The notes under the pieces: generated by a model
The model's database searches: none
What the model was told of the DNA's origin: nothing
What the model saw: only the letters and a program-made list of their open reading frames with translations
Position numbers and translations under genes: made by a program
Shown: positions 42,601 to 52,913 of the stretch, piece after piece
Numbering within the stretch: position 1 is the stretch's first letter
Layout: every line of letters begins with the position of its first letter
Assembly: GCA_037178625.1 (NCBI GenBank)
Contig: CM074132.1
Location: 2,480,001 to 2,544,000, forward strand
DNA from: Skeletonema tropicum
Taxonomy: Eukaryota > Bacillariophyta > Thalassiosirophyceae > Thalassiosirales > Thalassiosiraceae
DNA: 64,000 nt
Direction of reading: 5' to 3'

Positions 42601-43291
42601 TTCTACCACACATCGATCGATAAACATCCATCATCCGTCCCCCATCAGCAAAAGTTGATGGTGGTACACCCCCAGCATAGCAAATTGCTAGAAGGCGTTC
42701 ACGTCCTTCACCAACCTACCCCCCCGGAAAATAATAATATCCGTAGAGTAGACGTCCCCTGCCCATGCCGATCGAAATTGAGCAGAGAAGAGCTGCTGGA
42801 GGGGTCCTACGCGTCAGGAACCCCCCCGGACCATCACGCACCTTGTGCGACAACCTAATATACACTCCAACCCACCATCCGCATCATCGTAGAAAGTTGT
42901 GAGGGTGGGAAGGGGAAAAAGACATACAAAACCCGTGAACGTTGACTCTAAAATAAGTTCACCAAACTTTAAAATTTAATAAGCTGCTTGGAAAATGCGT
43001 TGTGGAGTCTTGATCGGGTCCTCCTTACTAACCAAATTCCAAGCGTCTCTCTCCCATTCAAATGTTCATTGTTGTCATCGCACCTGCGTGTTGATAAAGC
43101 AAAGAGTGACCTCGCAACCAGCTTCCTTTCACTTTGGTTTGGTACGCCTTTCTCACTCCGTCATTATTTGAATACAAATCTTTCTGCATCTGACGTCGTT
43201 CTTCTTTGAAAGCCGCTCGCTTCTCAGATGTTGTCTGCTCGTCCGTTCAATCCTTACTACTGGCGGACCCTCTTTACTGATGTGACGATCG
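39614..43291 (+). repeat. Second copy of the tandem unit, with 2989-bp interior
   Basis: Block A (39614-39981) starts exactly where block B of the first unit ends. Block B of this unit is 42971-43291. The interior 39982-42970 is non-repetitive apart from an 84-bp tandem duplication. It has several minus-strand ORFs of 76-186 codons without recognisable domains or consistent family features, so I leave them unannotated. Confidence 0.75.
40511..40678 (+). repeat. Two tandem copies of an 84-bp sequence
   Basis: atccatcttgctaggaaagg starts at 40511 and again at 40595, and the copies look identical. The period, 84 bp, is a multiple of three, so the frame is kept on both strands, but the encoded 28-residue repeat resembles nothing I know. 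Confidence 0.85.
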
Positions 43292-43878
43292 TTCATACGA
43301 CGTTGAAGCGACCAATTTTGTCATACGTACTTGAAGTGTCTAGATAGTTGAAGATTGTCGATTTTGATTTTGCCATACTTATTCGTCTCACATGCGTACT
43401 TGAGGTTTAGTGTTGAACTTTGAATGTATCAGTTTGAGGAAGGAAGCTGGCAGACGTGTCGACTTTACTTATCTGCTGAAAATCGCTCTCTGTCCGGTAC
43501 TCGAATTGTTTTGGTGACGAGGCAAAATGGTTGAAGCCTTCACCACGTAGAGTGCGGGTTTTACCACCTCACAGCCACAACGAACAACGTTCTGCCGAGA
43601 TCCTGCTGCCTGCTGTGTTTTTGACAAGCTGCTGTCGAGCAGCGGGCGAAGGCTGCTTCCGCAAAAACAATGATGATGCGGTGAAGAAGCATTGATTGTT
43701 CCCTGCACAGGCACACTTGGAATGGATGCAGTAACACTGGTCTCATTATTAAACAGCGTAAACAAACAAAGCACCTCAAATAGCCATTAGCCTCATTTCC
43801 CTCGGTAGCCCAAAACCAAGAAGTTGATCTCTCCACATCAGTAGCCCATCAATCATCTGCTCCATCACCGTTCTCACC
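43292..43878. other. Promoter-side region of the cyclin gene
   Basis: About 590 bp between the repeat block and the cyclin gene. Minus-strand ORFs at 43469-43836 are short and unsupported. Contains motifs of the type catacgtacttgaag/cgtacttgagg at about 43322 and 43395. Confidence 0.4.
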
Positions 43879-44838
43879 ATGGCAACGTCAAATCTGTCCC
43901 TCAAGTCAATGCTCTCGAAGGAACGAGTCCAGCACGTCCGATGGACGGCTATATCCTCGTTACTGACCAACCATCAAGAACTGCAGAATCCAGTGTGGCG
44001 GGAGCACCTATCACAGTGGTTCTTCCACGCATTGGAGACAATAGAGCAGTTCGATGGGAACCGTGGCACTTTCCACCGATCGGTTGCACACGTTGCTATG
44101 AAGATTCTAGACATGTTCATTTCCTCAAGGTCAATGGAGTGTCAGTTGCTGGCGCGGATGGATGAGCGTGTCTACAAGTCAATTGCCTGGGCATGTCTCT
44201 ACAACGCCATGCGCAGATGTAGCATCGATGCTGCTGCCGCTGCCGCTGTGACTTCTCATCATCATCAGAAATCACCGCCTTCTCAACAATCCAACAGTGT
44301 TCTCACTGTTAACGGAAGAGAATGCACCATAGAGAACTTTCTAAACATGTGCCATGCCACAAATGTAACTACAGTGGACCAATTCTCATCCTTGGTTTCA
44401 TCAATATCTTCGTTCTTGGACTCACTTGAATGCTTCCATGACACACTCCCTTTGACTGCTTCGCACGTCTTTCATGTGTTCCGGCGGCTCATCATTCATC
44501 AGTACCCTCAATTGGAGTCCTCTCTATTTCAAGATGACGCATTTGTTCAAAAACTTCATACATGTATGGACCGAACAATGTCCAACAACCGCTTTGCAAG
44601 ACATCCTCCAAGTTTGAACGCGGCAGCAGCCATTATGGTCGCAATGCCAGAATCAGTGGATCGAGCAGTCCTACTTCACCTGTTGACTCAGTACAGACTG
44701 TGTGGAGGGTATGCTCTCTCCACTCTCAGAGATATTGTAGAAGAATTGAGAATAGAAATAGAAGAGGTGCCTCCTCAAGAAATTCAAGTTAGAGGTGATG
44801 GAGAGGTTGTTCATGTCATTCCTGTTTGCGACGAATAG
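43879..44838 (+). CDS. Divergent diatom-type cyclin
   Basis: 319 aa, single exon. Residues about 40-115 match the N-terminal cyclin box: VWREHLSQWFFHALETIEQF, then TFHRSVAHVAMKILDMFISS and YKSIAWACLYNAMRR. The W-R-x-x-x-x-x-W start and the helix with MxxLDxF are the features by which diatom-specific cyclins are recognised. A His/Ser-rich insert and a second helical half follow (VDQFSSLVSSISSFLDSLEC, then ASHVFHVFRRLIIHQYP), equivalent to the C-terminal box. It probably binds a cyclin-dependent kinase and links nutrient or cell-cycle signals to division, as proposed for diatom cyclins. No destruction box seen. Confidence 0.78.
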   Translation: MATSNLSLKSMLSKERVQHVRWTAISSLLTNHQELQNPVWREHLSQWFFHALETIEQFDGNRGTFHRSVAHVAMKILDMFISSRSMECQLLARMDERVYKSIAWACLYNAMRRCSIDAAAAAAVTSHHHQKSPPSQQSNSVLTVNGRECTIENFLNMCHATNVTTVDQFSSLVSSISSFLDSLECFHDTLPLTASHVFHVFRRLIIHQYPQLESSLFQDDAFVQKLHTCMDRTMSNNRFARHPPSLNAAAAIMVAMPESVDRAVLLHLLTQYRLCGGYALSTLRDIVEELRIEIEEVPPQEIQVRGDGEVVHVIPVCDE

Positions 44839-45170
44839 AGTTGGCGTAAGAACGCCTCACCATGCCATCAAGATCACTGTATGTTGTAGATGTAAAGATG
44901 TAAAACTATATCAATGATTTTCTTCTGTAGTTACTGACGCTGTGAAATCTTCTCTTGATTTAAATGTCCGCTCGATAGATACGTTCCAGAAACATTACTG
45001 TCATTTATAAAATTGTCCTTTAGCATTACCATACTGATTACTTGATTATGTTGTGTTCAAGGCGACTCTCTGTCAGTCCGGACTAAACTTGATTGGATTC
45101 CTCTGTTCAACAAAAATTCCTACTCCATCTCTGTAACATCCCTTTTCTCTCAACCACTTTCTACAGCTGA
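44839..45170. other. Convergent spacer
   Basis: 3' flanks of the cyclin gene and the PLP-enzyme gene; AT-rich, nothing else recognised. Confidence 0.4.
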
Positions 45171-46631
45171 TTAGGCAGCCCTCTCTGCCCTCTCTTCTTC
45201 CATTACACGGTCAAGACTTTGCTTTAAGTCCTGTACCAGATCACTGGCTCTCTCGATTCCTACACTGATGCGAATAAGACCATCATCCAATCCTCCGGCA
45301 AGACGATCTTCTCTTGGAATCATGGCGTGTGTCATACTCGCAGGATGCTCGACAAGCGACTCAACAGATCCAAGACTCACAGCAAGGTTTACTACTCTCA
45401 ATCCCTCGCATACCTTCTTGGCCCGTTCCAATGCCACGTCACCCTCACCTGCAACGATAAATGCGATCATACCGCCATATGTCTGTGGCATGATGGATGC
45501 ATCTTCGGGAGAGTCTCTTCCAGATCGGAAGGCTTGGGAAACGAGACAGTCATCCCCACCGGTGTTATCAGGGTGATTCTCTAATCCAGGATAAAATGTA
45601 GATGCAACAAGAGGATGCTCATCAAGCATTCTTGCCACCTGAAGTGCATTTTCTCCGTGCCTTTGCATTCTCACGTCTAGTGTTCGGATTCCACGCATGA
45701 GCAGATAGCTATCCATCGGATTGAGAGGTGCAGTGATCAACTTTTGCACCTTCGCTATGCCATGGCAGAATTCAGGGCTTTTGCTTGACACGGATCCGGC
45801 AAGAATATCGGAGTGGCCTCCCAAATACTTTGTGCAGCTCTGAATACTTACGTCTACACCAGGGATATCAAGTGCACGCTGATGGTATGGAGTTGCAAAA
45901 GTACCATCAACCATGACCCAGGGACGGTTTGGATTTTCTTCTCTGGTACCATAAACCTCATCTACAACTCTGCCTACACCCTTCAAGTCGGTGATTCTGC
46001 ACGTTGGATTAGCCGGAGTCTCACAGTAAACTACCTTTGTATTCTCACGCAATGCCGCCTTGTATGCCTCTGGGCCATTCTTTCCAGCCGCGTCAATGAA
46101 ATCGACCTCAATGCCCCAATGGATTGCAAATTCTTTGATAAACTCATGCGTACCTCCATAAACTGTGTATGGAAAAACGGCGTGATCTCCGGCCTTCAAT
46201 GCTGACATCAATGCCGAAGTAATACCCGACATACCTGATCCGAATAACAATGTACCACCACGTTCTTCGACTCCTTCCAATGCCCCAATCTGCTTGGCAC
46301 ATGCCTCATTCGTAGGGCTACCCCAACGGGAATATACAAATCCATCTTGATCAGTATAAGCAGCCTCTTTCTTATCATGAAGACGTGCTCCGTGATCAGC
46401 ATCATCAAGAAGGTATGTAGAACCAAAATATATAGGAGGAGCAAGGCCTCGATTTGCCCCAGCAGATGGATGGTAAAGAGATGCACATTTGGTAGCGAAA
46501 GAAGTTGGTGTAGCATGTTTCTTATCGTCGGAAGAAGATAGCTGACGTGTAGCTGTCAAGGATTTAAGAGCATTTTTATTGACTTGTCTGGATAGAGCAA
46601 GAGTTGAGCGATGTGTCGTTGCAAAAGCCAT
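45171..46631 (-). CDS. Cys/Met-metabolism PLP enzyme (cystathionine gamma-lyase / methionine gamma-lyase type), mitochondrial
   Basis: 486 aa, single exon. Residues 1-35 are basic and Ser-rich (STLALSRQVNKNALKSLTAT), a likely mitochondrial presequence. The fold type I PLP domain shows FVYSRWGSPTNEACAKQIGA, the phosphate-binding LFGSGMSGITSALMSAL, the ring-stacking Tyr in FPYTVYGGTHEF, CETPANPTCRITDL, MVDGTFATPYHQ and the Schiff-base Lys268 in SIQSCTKYLGGHSDI. The end carries SLVEHPASMTHAMIP and LIRISVGIE, diagnostic of the family. Trans-sulfuration or elimination on cystathionine, homocysteine or methionine is expected; sequence alone does not decide which. Confidence 0.9.
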   Translation of the reverse strand: MAFATTHRSTLALSRQVNKNALKSLTATRQLSSSDDKKHATPTSFATKCASLYHPSAGANRGLAPPIYFGSTYLLDDADHGARLHDKKEAAYTDQDGFVYSRWGSPTNEACAKQIGALEGVEERGGTLLFGSGMSGITSALMSALKAGDHAVFPYTVYGGTHEFIKEFAIHWGIEVDFIDAAGKNGPEAYKAALRENTKVVYCETPANPTCRITDLKGVGRVVDEVYGTREENPNRPWVMVDGTFATPYHQRALDIPGVDVSIQSCTKYLGGHSDILAGSVSSKSPEFCHGIAKVQKLITAPLNPMDSYLLMRGIRTLDVRMQRHGENALQVARMLDEHPLVASTFYPGLENHPDNTGGDDCLVSQAFRSGRDSPEDASIMPQTYGGMIAFIVAGEGDVALERAKKVCEGLRVVNLAVSLGSVESLVEHPASMTHAMIPREDRLAGGLDDGLIRISVGIERASDLVQDLKQSLDRVMEEERAERAA

Positions 46632-47515
46632 CTTAACTATAAATATTGTTCGATAAAGGTAGAGGTTCTGTTATGTGTTTCGTCTTTCTGGAAATGTTGT
46701 TCTGTGAAAAGAGATTTCAAAGTTCAATCAAAATGAGTTAGAGTCTCTCTTTCAGATGTGTCTATGCATAATAAAACAACAACGAATGCATAAAATGCAT
46801 TTTTCTTTCTATTGTCGATGCATTTACTTATGTACTTTTCTGCGGTGCAATGCCAATGATCGATACCTGCTGTATGTACATTTGCACATGACATGCAAGT
46901 CCATGATATGTGAACATGCACGCATTTGTAGCTCCAGAGATAGCATAACTTGTGTTTGATGTTGGCCTTTCATGTGATGCTTTCATCTGCAGCTGCCAAA
47001 TGTAACTCCAACACTTGCAACTTTCCCGACGTATCGTGAACTCACCCTTGAGCCTTGAGAATCTCGGTCTTTGGAGCAGTTGTTCGCTGAGAGATATGCG
47101 GCGTTTATCTGCAATGACCTCGAGGTTACACGAAGCAAGATGGGGTTGGAAATTGGAACTGTGTGTCGTGTCAGCAGGACGTTCAAACTTGCGGACGGCG
47201 AGATTGGATGGCTGGGCTTGCTTGCTTGGATGGAAGGCTTCATCTTGACAAGGAATCGAAGGAATGTCAACGTGGTGAAAAAATGAAGTGATATGATTGC
47301 GACGTGAGAACCGTTGTGACAAACGTCATCATTCACAGCTTTACCGTTTTATTCTTCGTTCGCCCTGGCTATGTACAGTACTTATGTATGATGTACCGCC
47401 AGCTAAACAAGACCAACAAGAGCGCCGCGCATAAGAGAGGTTCCACTGGTACAAAAGTCACGTAGAAACTGCTCACCGTAGGAATTCAACCAAATTTGTA
47501 GGAATTCAAAACCTT
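46632..47515. other. Divergent intergenic region
   Basis: About 880 bp upstream of the PLP-enzyme gene, before the foldback element. Overlapping ORFs on both strands (46828-47336) lack domains and contradict each other, so none is called. A palindromic aaaatgcatttt lies at about 46793. Confidence 0.4.
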
Positions 47516-47999
47516 GACGAAACGTGACGCGCCCTCTTCCCGCCAATTTTTTTATTAGTAAAATGCTCTAGCTTTGGGTCCGAGCGGCCAAAATTAAGTT
47601 TCAGGGAAGTGGTTTACATGCTATTCCCGAGATACTATCCTTTAGGTGACTATTATGTGAGTATATACTGTGCTGGGTAGGTGATGAAAGCGTATATTTT
47701 CGTCGAGCTATGCATTTGAAGGTACCCTCTAGCTTCATGCTAGTCATGATGGCTGATGGCCGGCCAAATTTGTCTAGCAAAAAGCTAGTGTACTCTCACA
47801 TGCATTTCTCAGCAGAGAGTTGGAATTATCGGCCAACCAACATATGTACAGAACCCCCATTACGGTCGACAAAAGGATGGTAGTACCTTTAAAGCCGGTA
47901 CATCAACTCTTTCAATCTCGATTTTGGCCGCTCGGACCCAAAGCTAGAGCATTTCACTAATAAAAAAATTGGCGGGAAGGGGGCGCGTCACGTTTCGTC
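47516..47999. mobile_element. Foldback/MITE-like element with about 80-bp inverted repeats
   Basis: The left arm (47516 to about 47597) reads GACGAAACGTGACGCGCCC, TTCCCGCCAATTTTTTTATT, then CTCTAGCTTTGGGTCCGAGC and GGCCAAAAT. The right arm (about 47923-47999) is its inverted copy with a few single-base differences and indels. The 484-bp element has no coding capacity. No clear target duplication was seen. The right arm ends about 240 bp before the E3 ligase ATG and may supply promoter or 5' UTR sequence. Confidence 0.75.
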
Positions 48000-48235
48000 G
48001 ATTTTTTTTTACGTGGATTTTGTACCAGAGTTCTACGTACGGGGCGGGTGAGCGTCTGGAACCCCGCTTATGCACGCACGGCTGGATAGTATCGTACCTT
48101 GATAGCAGCCCCACACACAAGCTGGCATTTTTTTTCCTTCGACCTCCGACCACGGGAACCTTGAACCTTCCAACTTTACTACCCTACATAACACTCATTA
48201 CTCCTGCTGCTCCTACACTCCCTCCTGCTGCTCAC

Positions 48236-49573
48236 ATGGCCTCTTCATCATTCACCGATACCTCCACCGAATGTGCCATTTGCTTTGAAACCTTCGAAGG
48301 GACGGAGACCATCACTCTAACCTGCGGTCACCGCTGGCACACCGCCTGCGTGAAACAGCAGCTTCAATCGGCAGAACCGAATACATCTCAACGTCTACTC
48401 TTTTCAGGGTATCGATGCGCAAAATGCAAGGAGTTTTGTGACCATCCCGAGCTGCGTCATTTGACACGTAAAACAGATAAGTTACGGGAGAGAGTGGATG
48501 CTCTTGTGGAAGAACAGCTTCAGGCGGATCTACCCCATGCGTGGGAAGGTGCACGACACGACCGTGATGCAAAAGCGAGGTTGTTGGATGAAGGGAGGCG
48601 CAACTACGCTTTCTATCTATGCGGAGGTTGTGATGAACCATACTTTGGAGGGACAGTCGAGTGTGCAGACGAGCAACAGGGCGAATTGACAGCATCTGAA
48701 GATAGAATATGCCAAGCTTGCTCACCACGCACACAGGAGATTTGCCAGCACCCGCTTGAGCACGGACCGTATCACGTATGGAAATGTCGCTATTGCTGCA
48801 ATCCTGCTACATTTTTATGCTATGGAAATGTTCATTTTTGCAAGCCATGTCATGATCGCAATCCAAAAAATGTCCATGCCATTCCTTGCAGTGGGGAATG
48901 TTGCACATTTCCCAAGAAAGAGGGACAAACTACTCATTCAAATGGATCTCATCGTGAATGTGAACAGCTCTATTACTGTGCATGGTGTGAATCTTCTTCT
49001 TCGAGTGTAGGAATTGAAAGGAGCGGGTCTAGAAACTTCATCGTTAATCCTAGTGGCGAAGAAGGTACCAGAGGCTGGCGCTCGATTAGGACTAGTAGGT
49101 ATATTTGGTATATTTCCAACCACGAGATGTGGCAAGTGGAAAATTCACAAGTTAGAGCAGATTCGCAGACACAAACAAACTTCGTAAGCAGTTACCGTTG
49201 GGCACGTATGATGCAGACCGTTCCTCTGCACGAATACGTTCGTGATCCATCATCTGTTCAAATCGAAGTGTCATCGAAATTCATGGGTCGAACAGATTGC
49301 CCATCTGTCTTTCGCATGGAGGCACTTGTCACAAACTCAAATGGGAGGATAGTGCATCGAGTGGGCACTTCGGAATTGACAGCACCCCCAGGCTTTTGGG
49401 AAAAAGCTACACTTACTATTGATCCTGTAACGGATGCACACGAAGTAAGCATGATTGTTCATGGCAAAGATAGAAGATTTTGGGCTGGTAATTTCGGCTC
49501 AAAGGTTTGTCACTGTTCAATCCGTGTCTTGTGTGAAGAGCACGAGCTTGGAAACATTCTTGTAGGTGAGTGA
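48236..49573 (+). CDS. RING-Cys-relay-like E3 ligase with FBA (F-box-associated) domain
   Basis: 445 aa from ATG 48236 (MASSSFTDTSTECAICFETF); the frame is open further upstream but into the foldback element. Residues 12-65 are a RING: CAICFETF, LTCGHRWHTACVKQQL, YRCAKCKEF. Residues about 120-235 are a tandem-cysteine domain, NYAFYLCGGCDEPYFGGTVE, ICQACSP, then CQHPLEHGPYHVWKCRYCCN and GNVHFCKPCHDRN. This order and spacing are those of the RING-Cys-relay module of MYCBP2/PHR proteins, which transfers ubiquitin through two cysteines to Thr. Residues about 260-445 match the FBA sugar-binding domain of Fbs-type F-box proteins: FIVNPSGEEGTRGWRSI, FVSSYRWARMMQTV, GFWEKATLT and RRFWAGNFGSKV. Expected: a single-chain ubiquitin ligase, perhaps reading glycoproteins. 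Confidence 0.85.
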   Translation: MASSSFTDTSTECAICFETFEGTETITLTCGHRWHTACVKQQLQSAEPNTSQRLLFSGYRCAKCKEFCDHPELRHLTRKTDKLRERVDALVEEQLQADLPHAWEGARHDRDAKARLLDEGRRNYAFYLCGGCDEPYFGGTVECADEQQGELTASEDRICQACSPRTQEICQHPLEHGPYHVWKCRYCCNPATFLCYGNVHFCKPCHDRNPKNVHAIPCSGECCTFPKKEGQTTHSNGSHRECEQLYYCAWCESSSSSVGIERSGSRNFIVNPSGEEGTRGWRSIRTSRYIWYISNHEMWQVENSQVRADSQTQTNFVSSYRWARMMQTVPLHEYVRDPSSVQIEVSSKFMGRTDCPSVFRMEALVTNSNGRIVHRVGTSELTAPPGFWEKATLTIDPVTDAHEVSMIVHGKDRRFWAGNFGSKVCHCSIRVLCEEHELGNILVGE

Positions 49574-50112
49574 GATAATCCAATGACAAGCATTTACCGT
49601 CACAAGATGCTCACATTTACATGTATAAAGTAATGAAGAGAAGCGGAAAAGATGGTATCAAGTCGATATGATAACATTGGTTTTCTTTGTATTTCTCGCT
49701 TGGCTTCTATCTGATGCAAGTCAAGGATAGGTAGAAGTACATACATAAAGCACCAAAATTCTAGAGAGATAGACCGACTTCACCGTTGCTTCTCGTTGGA
49801 CAACTTCAAACAAGGGCTACTTGCTGCTTGCACTCAAACTCACTTTATTAGAAATCTTCTCCTGCACAAGGATAACTGTGAAAGGATACTCGCTATTAAT
49901 GTTAGATGTTAGCTTCAAACAGTAAGCTGTAATTGAACATTATTGCAAGTCTAGTCCCTACAATGGGGATCATTTTATCTTATTACTACTACACTTGTTT
50001 CTTCAAGCCTTTCCACAGTAAGTTCTGTACAGTGAAGACTGTAAAAGAAATGTTTTTGCTATCGTAAACACGTATTTTTCTATCGCGACATCAACCCAGA
50101 AGGTTTAAGGCA
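49574..50112. other. Convergent spacer
   Basis: About 540 bp between convergent genes; AT-rich 3' UTR-like DNA with no supported ORF, RNA or repeat. Confidence 0.4.
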
Positions 50113-51719
50113 TCATTGCTCTCCTTCCTTTTTCCATGGAAAACACACTACTGTTCCTCCTCGACGTCCAACTATTCCGTTCCTGAATTTATGGTGGGAG
50201 CCACTTACTTCTTGGAGAGAAACTTTCTCTGAGATCCTTGGATTAATAATGCCCTTATCATGCAAGCTTGCCAAATACTGGAAGTCACGGACGAAGTTCA
50301 TTCGTTCCTCATTGGTATCATCTTCATTGTAAAGTTTGAATTCTTCCTTCGTATCAACAGCGATAGTTTGGCACATGGTCATATTTGCTTTTGTATTCTT
50401 CATTTTCCTGTCGAACGAACTGATATCGAAGAGACCGAAGAGTTTGTTATCATCAAAGGTTACATAAGGCAAAGTGATGAGAACACCCTTTCTCCTAAGG
50501 GCTTCACAAGAAGAGACATATCCATCAGAGCAAGTGTTATCAATAACAACGTCCATTTGCTCTCTGACAGTAGACAACCATTGCTCAGGCTGAGGTCCAA
50601 GGCATATAATTTTAGAGCCGAGTGATTCCAAATAACCATGGTGAGCCTCATCAGCACAGCAGTAAATGTTGGCACCTTCCTCATTTGCGAGAGCGATAAC
50701 AGCTTGACCCGCGGGTAACATCGCATCAGTAATCAAGACGTTCATACCAAACAAGTTGGCTCTCTTAATAGCATTCCTGGCCTTGTGAAGTGCCCTATAT
50801 GCCGGCATCCAATCCTGCATCAAGGCCAACGCGGTCGAGTTGCCCAAGTTGGAAGGCGCCTTGACGAAGTTTTCTGCCTCGGCCGACAAGAAGCGTGAGC
50901 ATCCACCACCTTCCACCATACCGATCACACGATCTCCTATTTCAAAGAAAGAATCCACGTCACTTCCAATATCTTCAATGGTTCCGACGATAACTTGACC
51001 AGGTACATATGGAAGCATCGCTTTGGATAGACCACTTCCACTGCACTTCTTGGCGTCGTTGGGAGAGAATGTGCATGCCTAAGTAGTAGGAAAGAAGATA
51101 GTCAAATGAATATATGTGAGACGGTTGCACAATCACATCTTATGCATGACTTTCACATGATATGCATGAGTGTGTGTCAAAAAAGACCTACCCTAACTTT
51201 GATCAAAAGATGAGTCGTTTCCTCAACCACGGCGAAACGAGAAAAGGTGAGGAATGCCAAACTCCCATTCAAATCTTCCAATACGATTTTTTCATGCTGG
51301 TGGACTACTGGGGGCCTACTGGCATCTTCTTCTTCTTCATTGGATGTGTTCACGCTCATATCTTCCATCTCATCACTAAGAGATGTCAATTCTGCATTTT
51401 CATCACAGCCAATAGTGTGCAATCCCAGCTTGTTACGGAGCACCTGGATCATTGTTTCAGTATTCAACTCGCCTTCTTTGGGTGCTTCTTCTTGTTCTGT
51501 TGTACCATCCGCCGGCTGTGCTTCGTTGTTGTCGACTTCCTCTTTCATTGTTTTAGAAGATTCAACGGTAGTGACGACAGGGGCTTTCTCTAATTCAGCC
51601 TCAGTCGCTGGTGAAGCTGGGTTTTCATCAGTAGTAATCTTGGGTTGGATGGTAGAAGTAAAAGGCGCAGAACTACCAGTACTGGCGCGGGGGGACCGCT
51701 TAAAGAATGATTTGCCCAT
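50113..51719 (-). CDS. MDR-family NAD(P)H oxidoreductase with long acidic N-terminal extension
   Basis: Exon 1 51719-51192, exon 2 51078-50113; 113-bp intron (AGG/GTAGGT, TTAG). Product 497 aa. Residues 1-135 are disordered and acidic (VDNNEAQPADGTTEQEEAPK). The MDR fold then begins (GSLAFLTFSRFAVVEETTHL, LIKVR joined to ACTFSPNDAKKCSG), followed by MLPYVPGQVIVGTIEDIGSD, GDRVIGMVEGGGCSRF and the Rossmann segment NVLITDAMLPAGQAVIALAN. The structural zinc cluster is missing and the usual G-x-G-x-x-G is altered (AMLPAGQA), so it resembles VAT-1/quinone-reductase-like members. Substrate unknown. Separate from the MDR gene at 14 kb, with low similarity by eye. Confidence 0.82.
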
Positions 51720-52234
51720 CGTGATGGAAAAGTAATATGATCCAAGAGTACGAGATTGATGCAGATGTGTTGTATAGATGTATTACTGTATTAATTTGTT
51801 GGTAGAAGAAATAATGCGTTCGTGATGAGAGAGAACACCCGCCTATACGCCAAGCGTTGGGAGCAGATACGGGATGATGAAAAAGTGAGAGGGTGATGAA
51901 ATGGTGCGTTGACCCTCGAAACGGATGCTTCTCACATTTCTGGGGTTCTTTCTCGCGCGATGCTGGCCATTTTTGTCCACAAAGAAGTCACGTAAAAGGA
52001 TATGTCATCGGAAAGACACAAACACTCCCTCGCTCAAATCAACCTCAGTCAGTCACCAGCGGTCACGAACCAAAGCCAAAGCCAAAGAGCTCAAATAAAA
52101 GTCTGCGAAACCTGTCAGTGCATATCCTTGTTGCAGCTGCGAGAAGCACGGGTGTGAAGCAACGAAAGCACTCGTCCGGCTACCATACTGGCAGAGAGGA
52201 AGGAAGAAGTCATATATTATCATCTGGTATCATC
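51720..52234. other. Divergent promoter region
   Basis: A 515-bp spacer between divergent MDR and SelM genes. In-frame codons run upstream of the SelM ATG to 51893, but the signal peptide fixes the start at 52235. Confidence 0.45.
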
Positions 52235-52852
52235 ATGCTTCGAACCCTCTTCTTTTTCGTGGCAACTCTCTTCATCACAGCGGTCACCGCTGCCGATCCA
52301 CTCCCAGGTATCAGTGCCCTCATCGAATCCTGCGGAGGATGAGTCCTAAATAAACTGCCTGAACTCAAATCCTTTCTAAAGGAGCCAGATGGCGTTGACC
52401 TCTACAAACAAGTGGAAGTTAATTTCATTCCTGGGAAAAGGGCAGTTATGACCATTTACAAAGATGGGGCGGAGAGGGAACGGATTATGTTGAGTGACTA
52501 CAATGATACAGAAAAATTACATGCATTATTCATAGAAAAGGGATTTGAGAAGTACAGTGAGGAGGAATTAGCGGAATTAAGACGGATGAAGCAAGAGGTA
52601 GAAGAGGCAAATGACAGGGAAGCAATGAAGAGATTACGGGGCAACATCAACCAGCTAACAAAACCCATGACGGGAGGAAAAATAAGTCGCGAGATGTTGC
52701 GAGATTTAAATGTCCTTGGCAAATACCATAACAAAGCTAAAGAAAAGGCAGAAATCAAGGAGAAAATAAAAGAGATGAAAGACGCACGAGACAATTACAT
52801 GATGGTTGGTATGCCTGACGATAGACCCAAAGCCGAAGCAAGTACTCAATAA
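52235..52852 (+). CDS. SELENOM: Selenoprotein M with coiled-coil C-terminal extension (in-frame TGA = Sec)
   Basis: 205 aa, single exon. MLRTLFFFVATLFITAVTAA is a signal peptide. The redox motif reads SCGG then TGA (52340-52342, codon 36), followed by VLNKLPELKSFLKEP. SelM/Sep15-family proteins have C-G-G-U/C followed by L-N-x-L-x-E-V/L-K-x-F, so the TGA sits exactly at the known selenocysteine site. The rest of the thioredoxin-like domain follows: YKQVEVNFIPGKRAVMTIYK, ERERIMLSDYN and LHALFIEKGF. Unlike animal SelM, about 90 residues of charged helix follow (LAELRRMKQEVEEANDREAM, then KEKAEIKEKIKEMKDARDNY), probably coiled coil. No KDEL-like end. Expected in the ER lumen as a thiol-disulfide oxidoreductase. 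A SECIS-like element lies about 60 nt past the stop. Confidence 0.9.
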
Positions 52853-52913
52853 TTGCATTTTTCGCTGGAGGAGTGGTTTTGTGTAATGAATTATGATACA
52901 CATCTACAGGTGA

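Noticed and set aside
39982..42970. Several minus-strand ORFs of 76-186 codons inside the tandem repeat
   Set aside because: No transposase, reverse transcriptase or other motif was found; composition gives long frames by chance.
38877..43291. LTR retrotransposon with blocks A or B as LTRs
   Set aside because: Blocks A and B alternate as A-B-A-B, neither pair flanks polymerase genes, and no target duplication was seen.
45171..46631. Another selenoprotein or TGA recoding in other genes
   Set aside because: I looked for TGA codons at Cys positions in the other genes and found none that restore a conserved motif.
46828..47336. Overlapping ORFs on both strands (164, 117, 77 and 71 codons)
   Set aside because: They contradict each other and show no domain or splice context.
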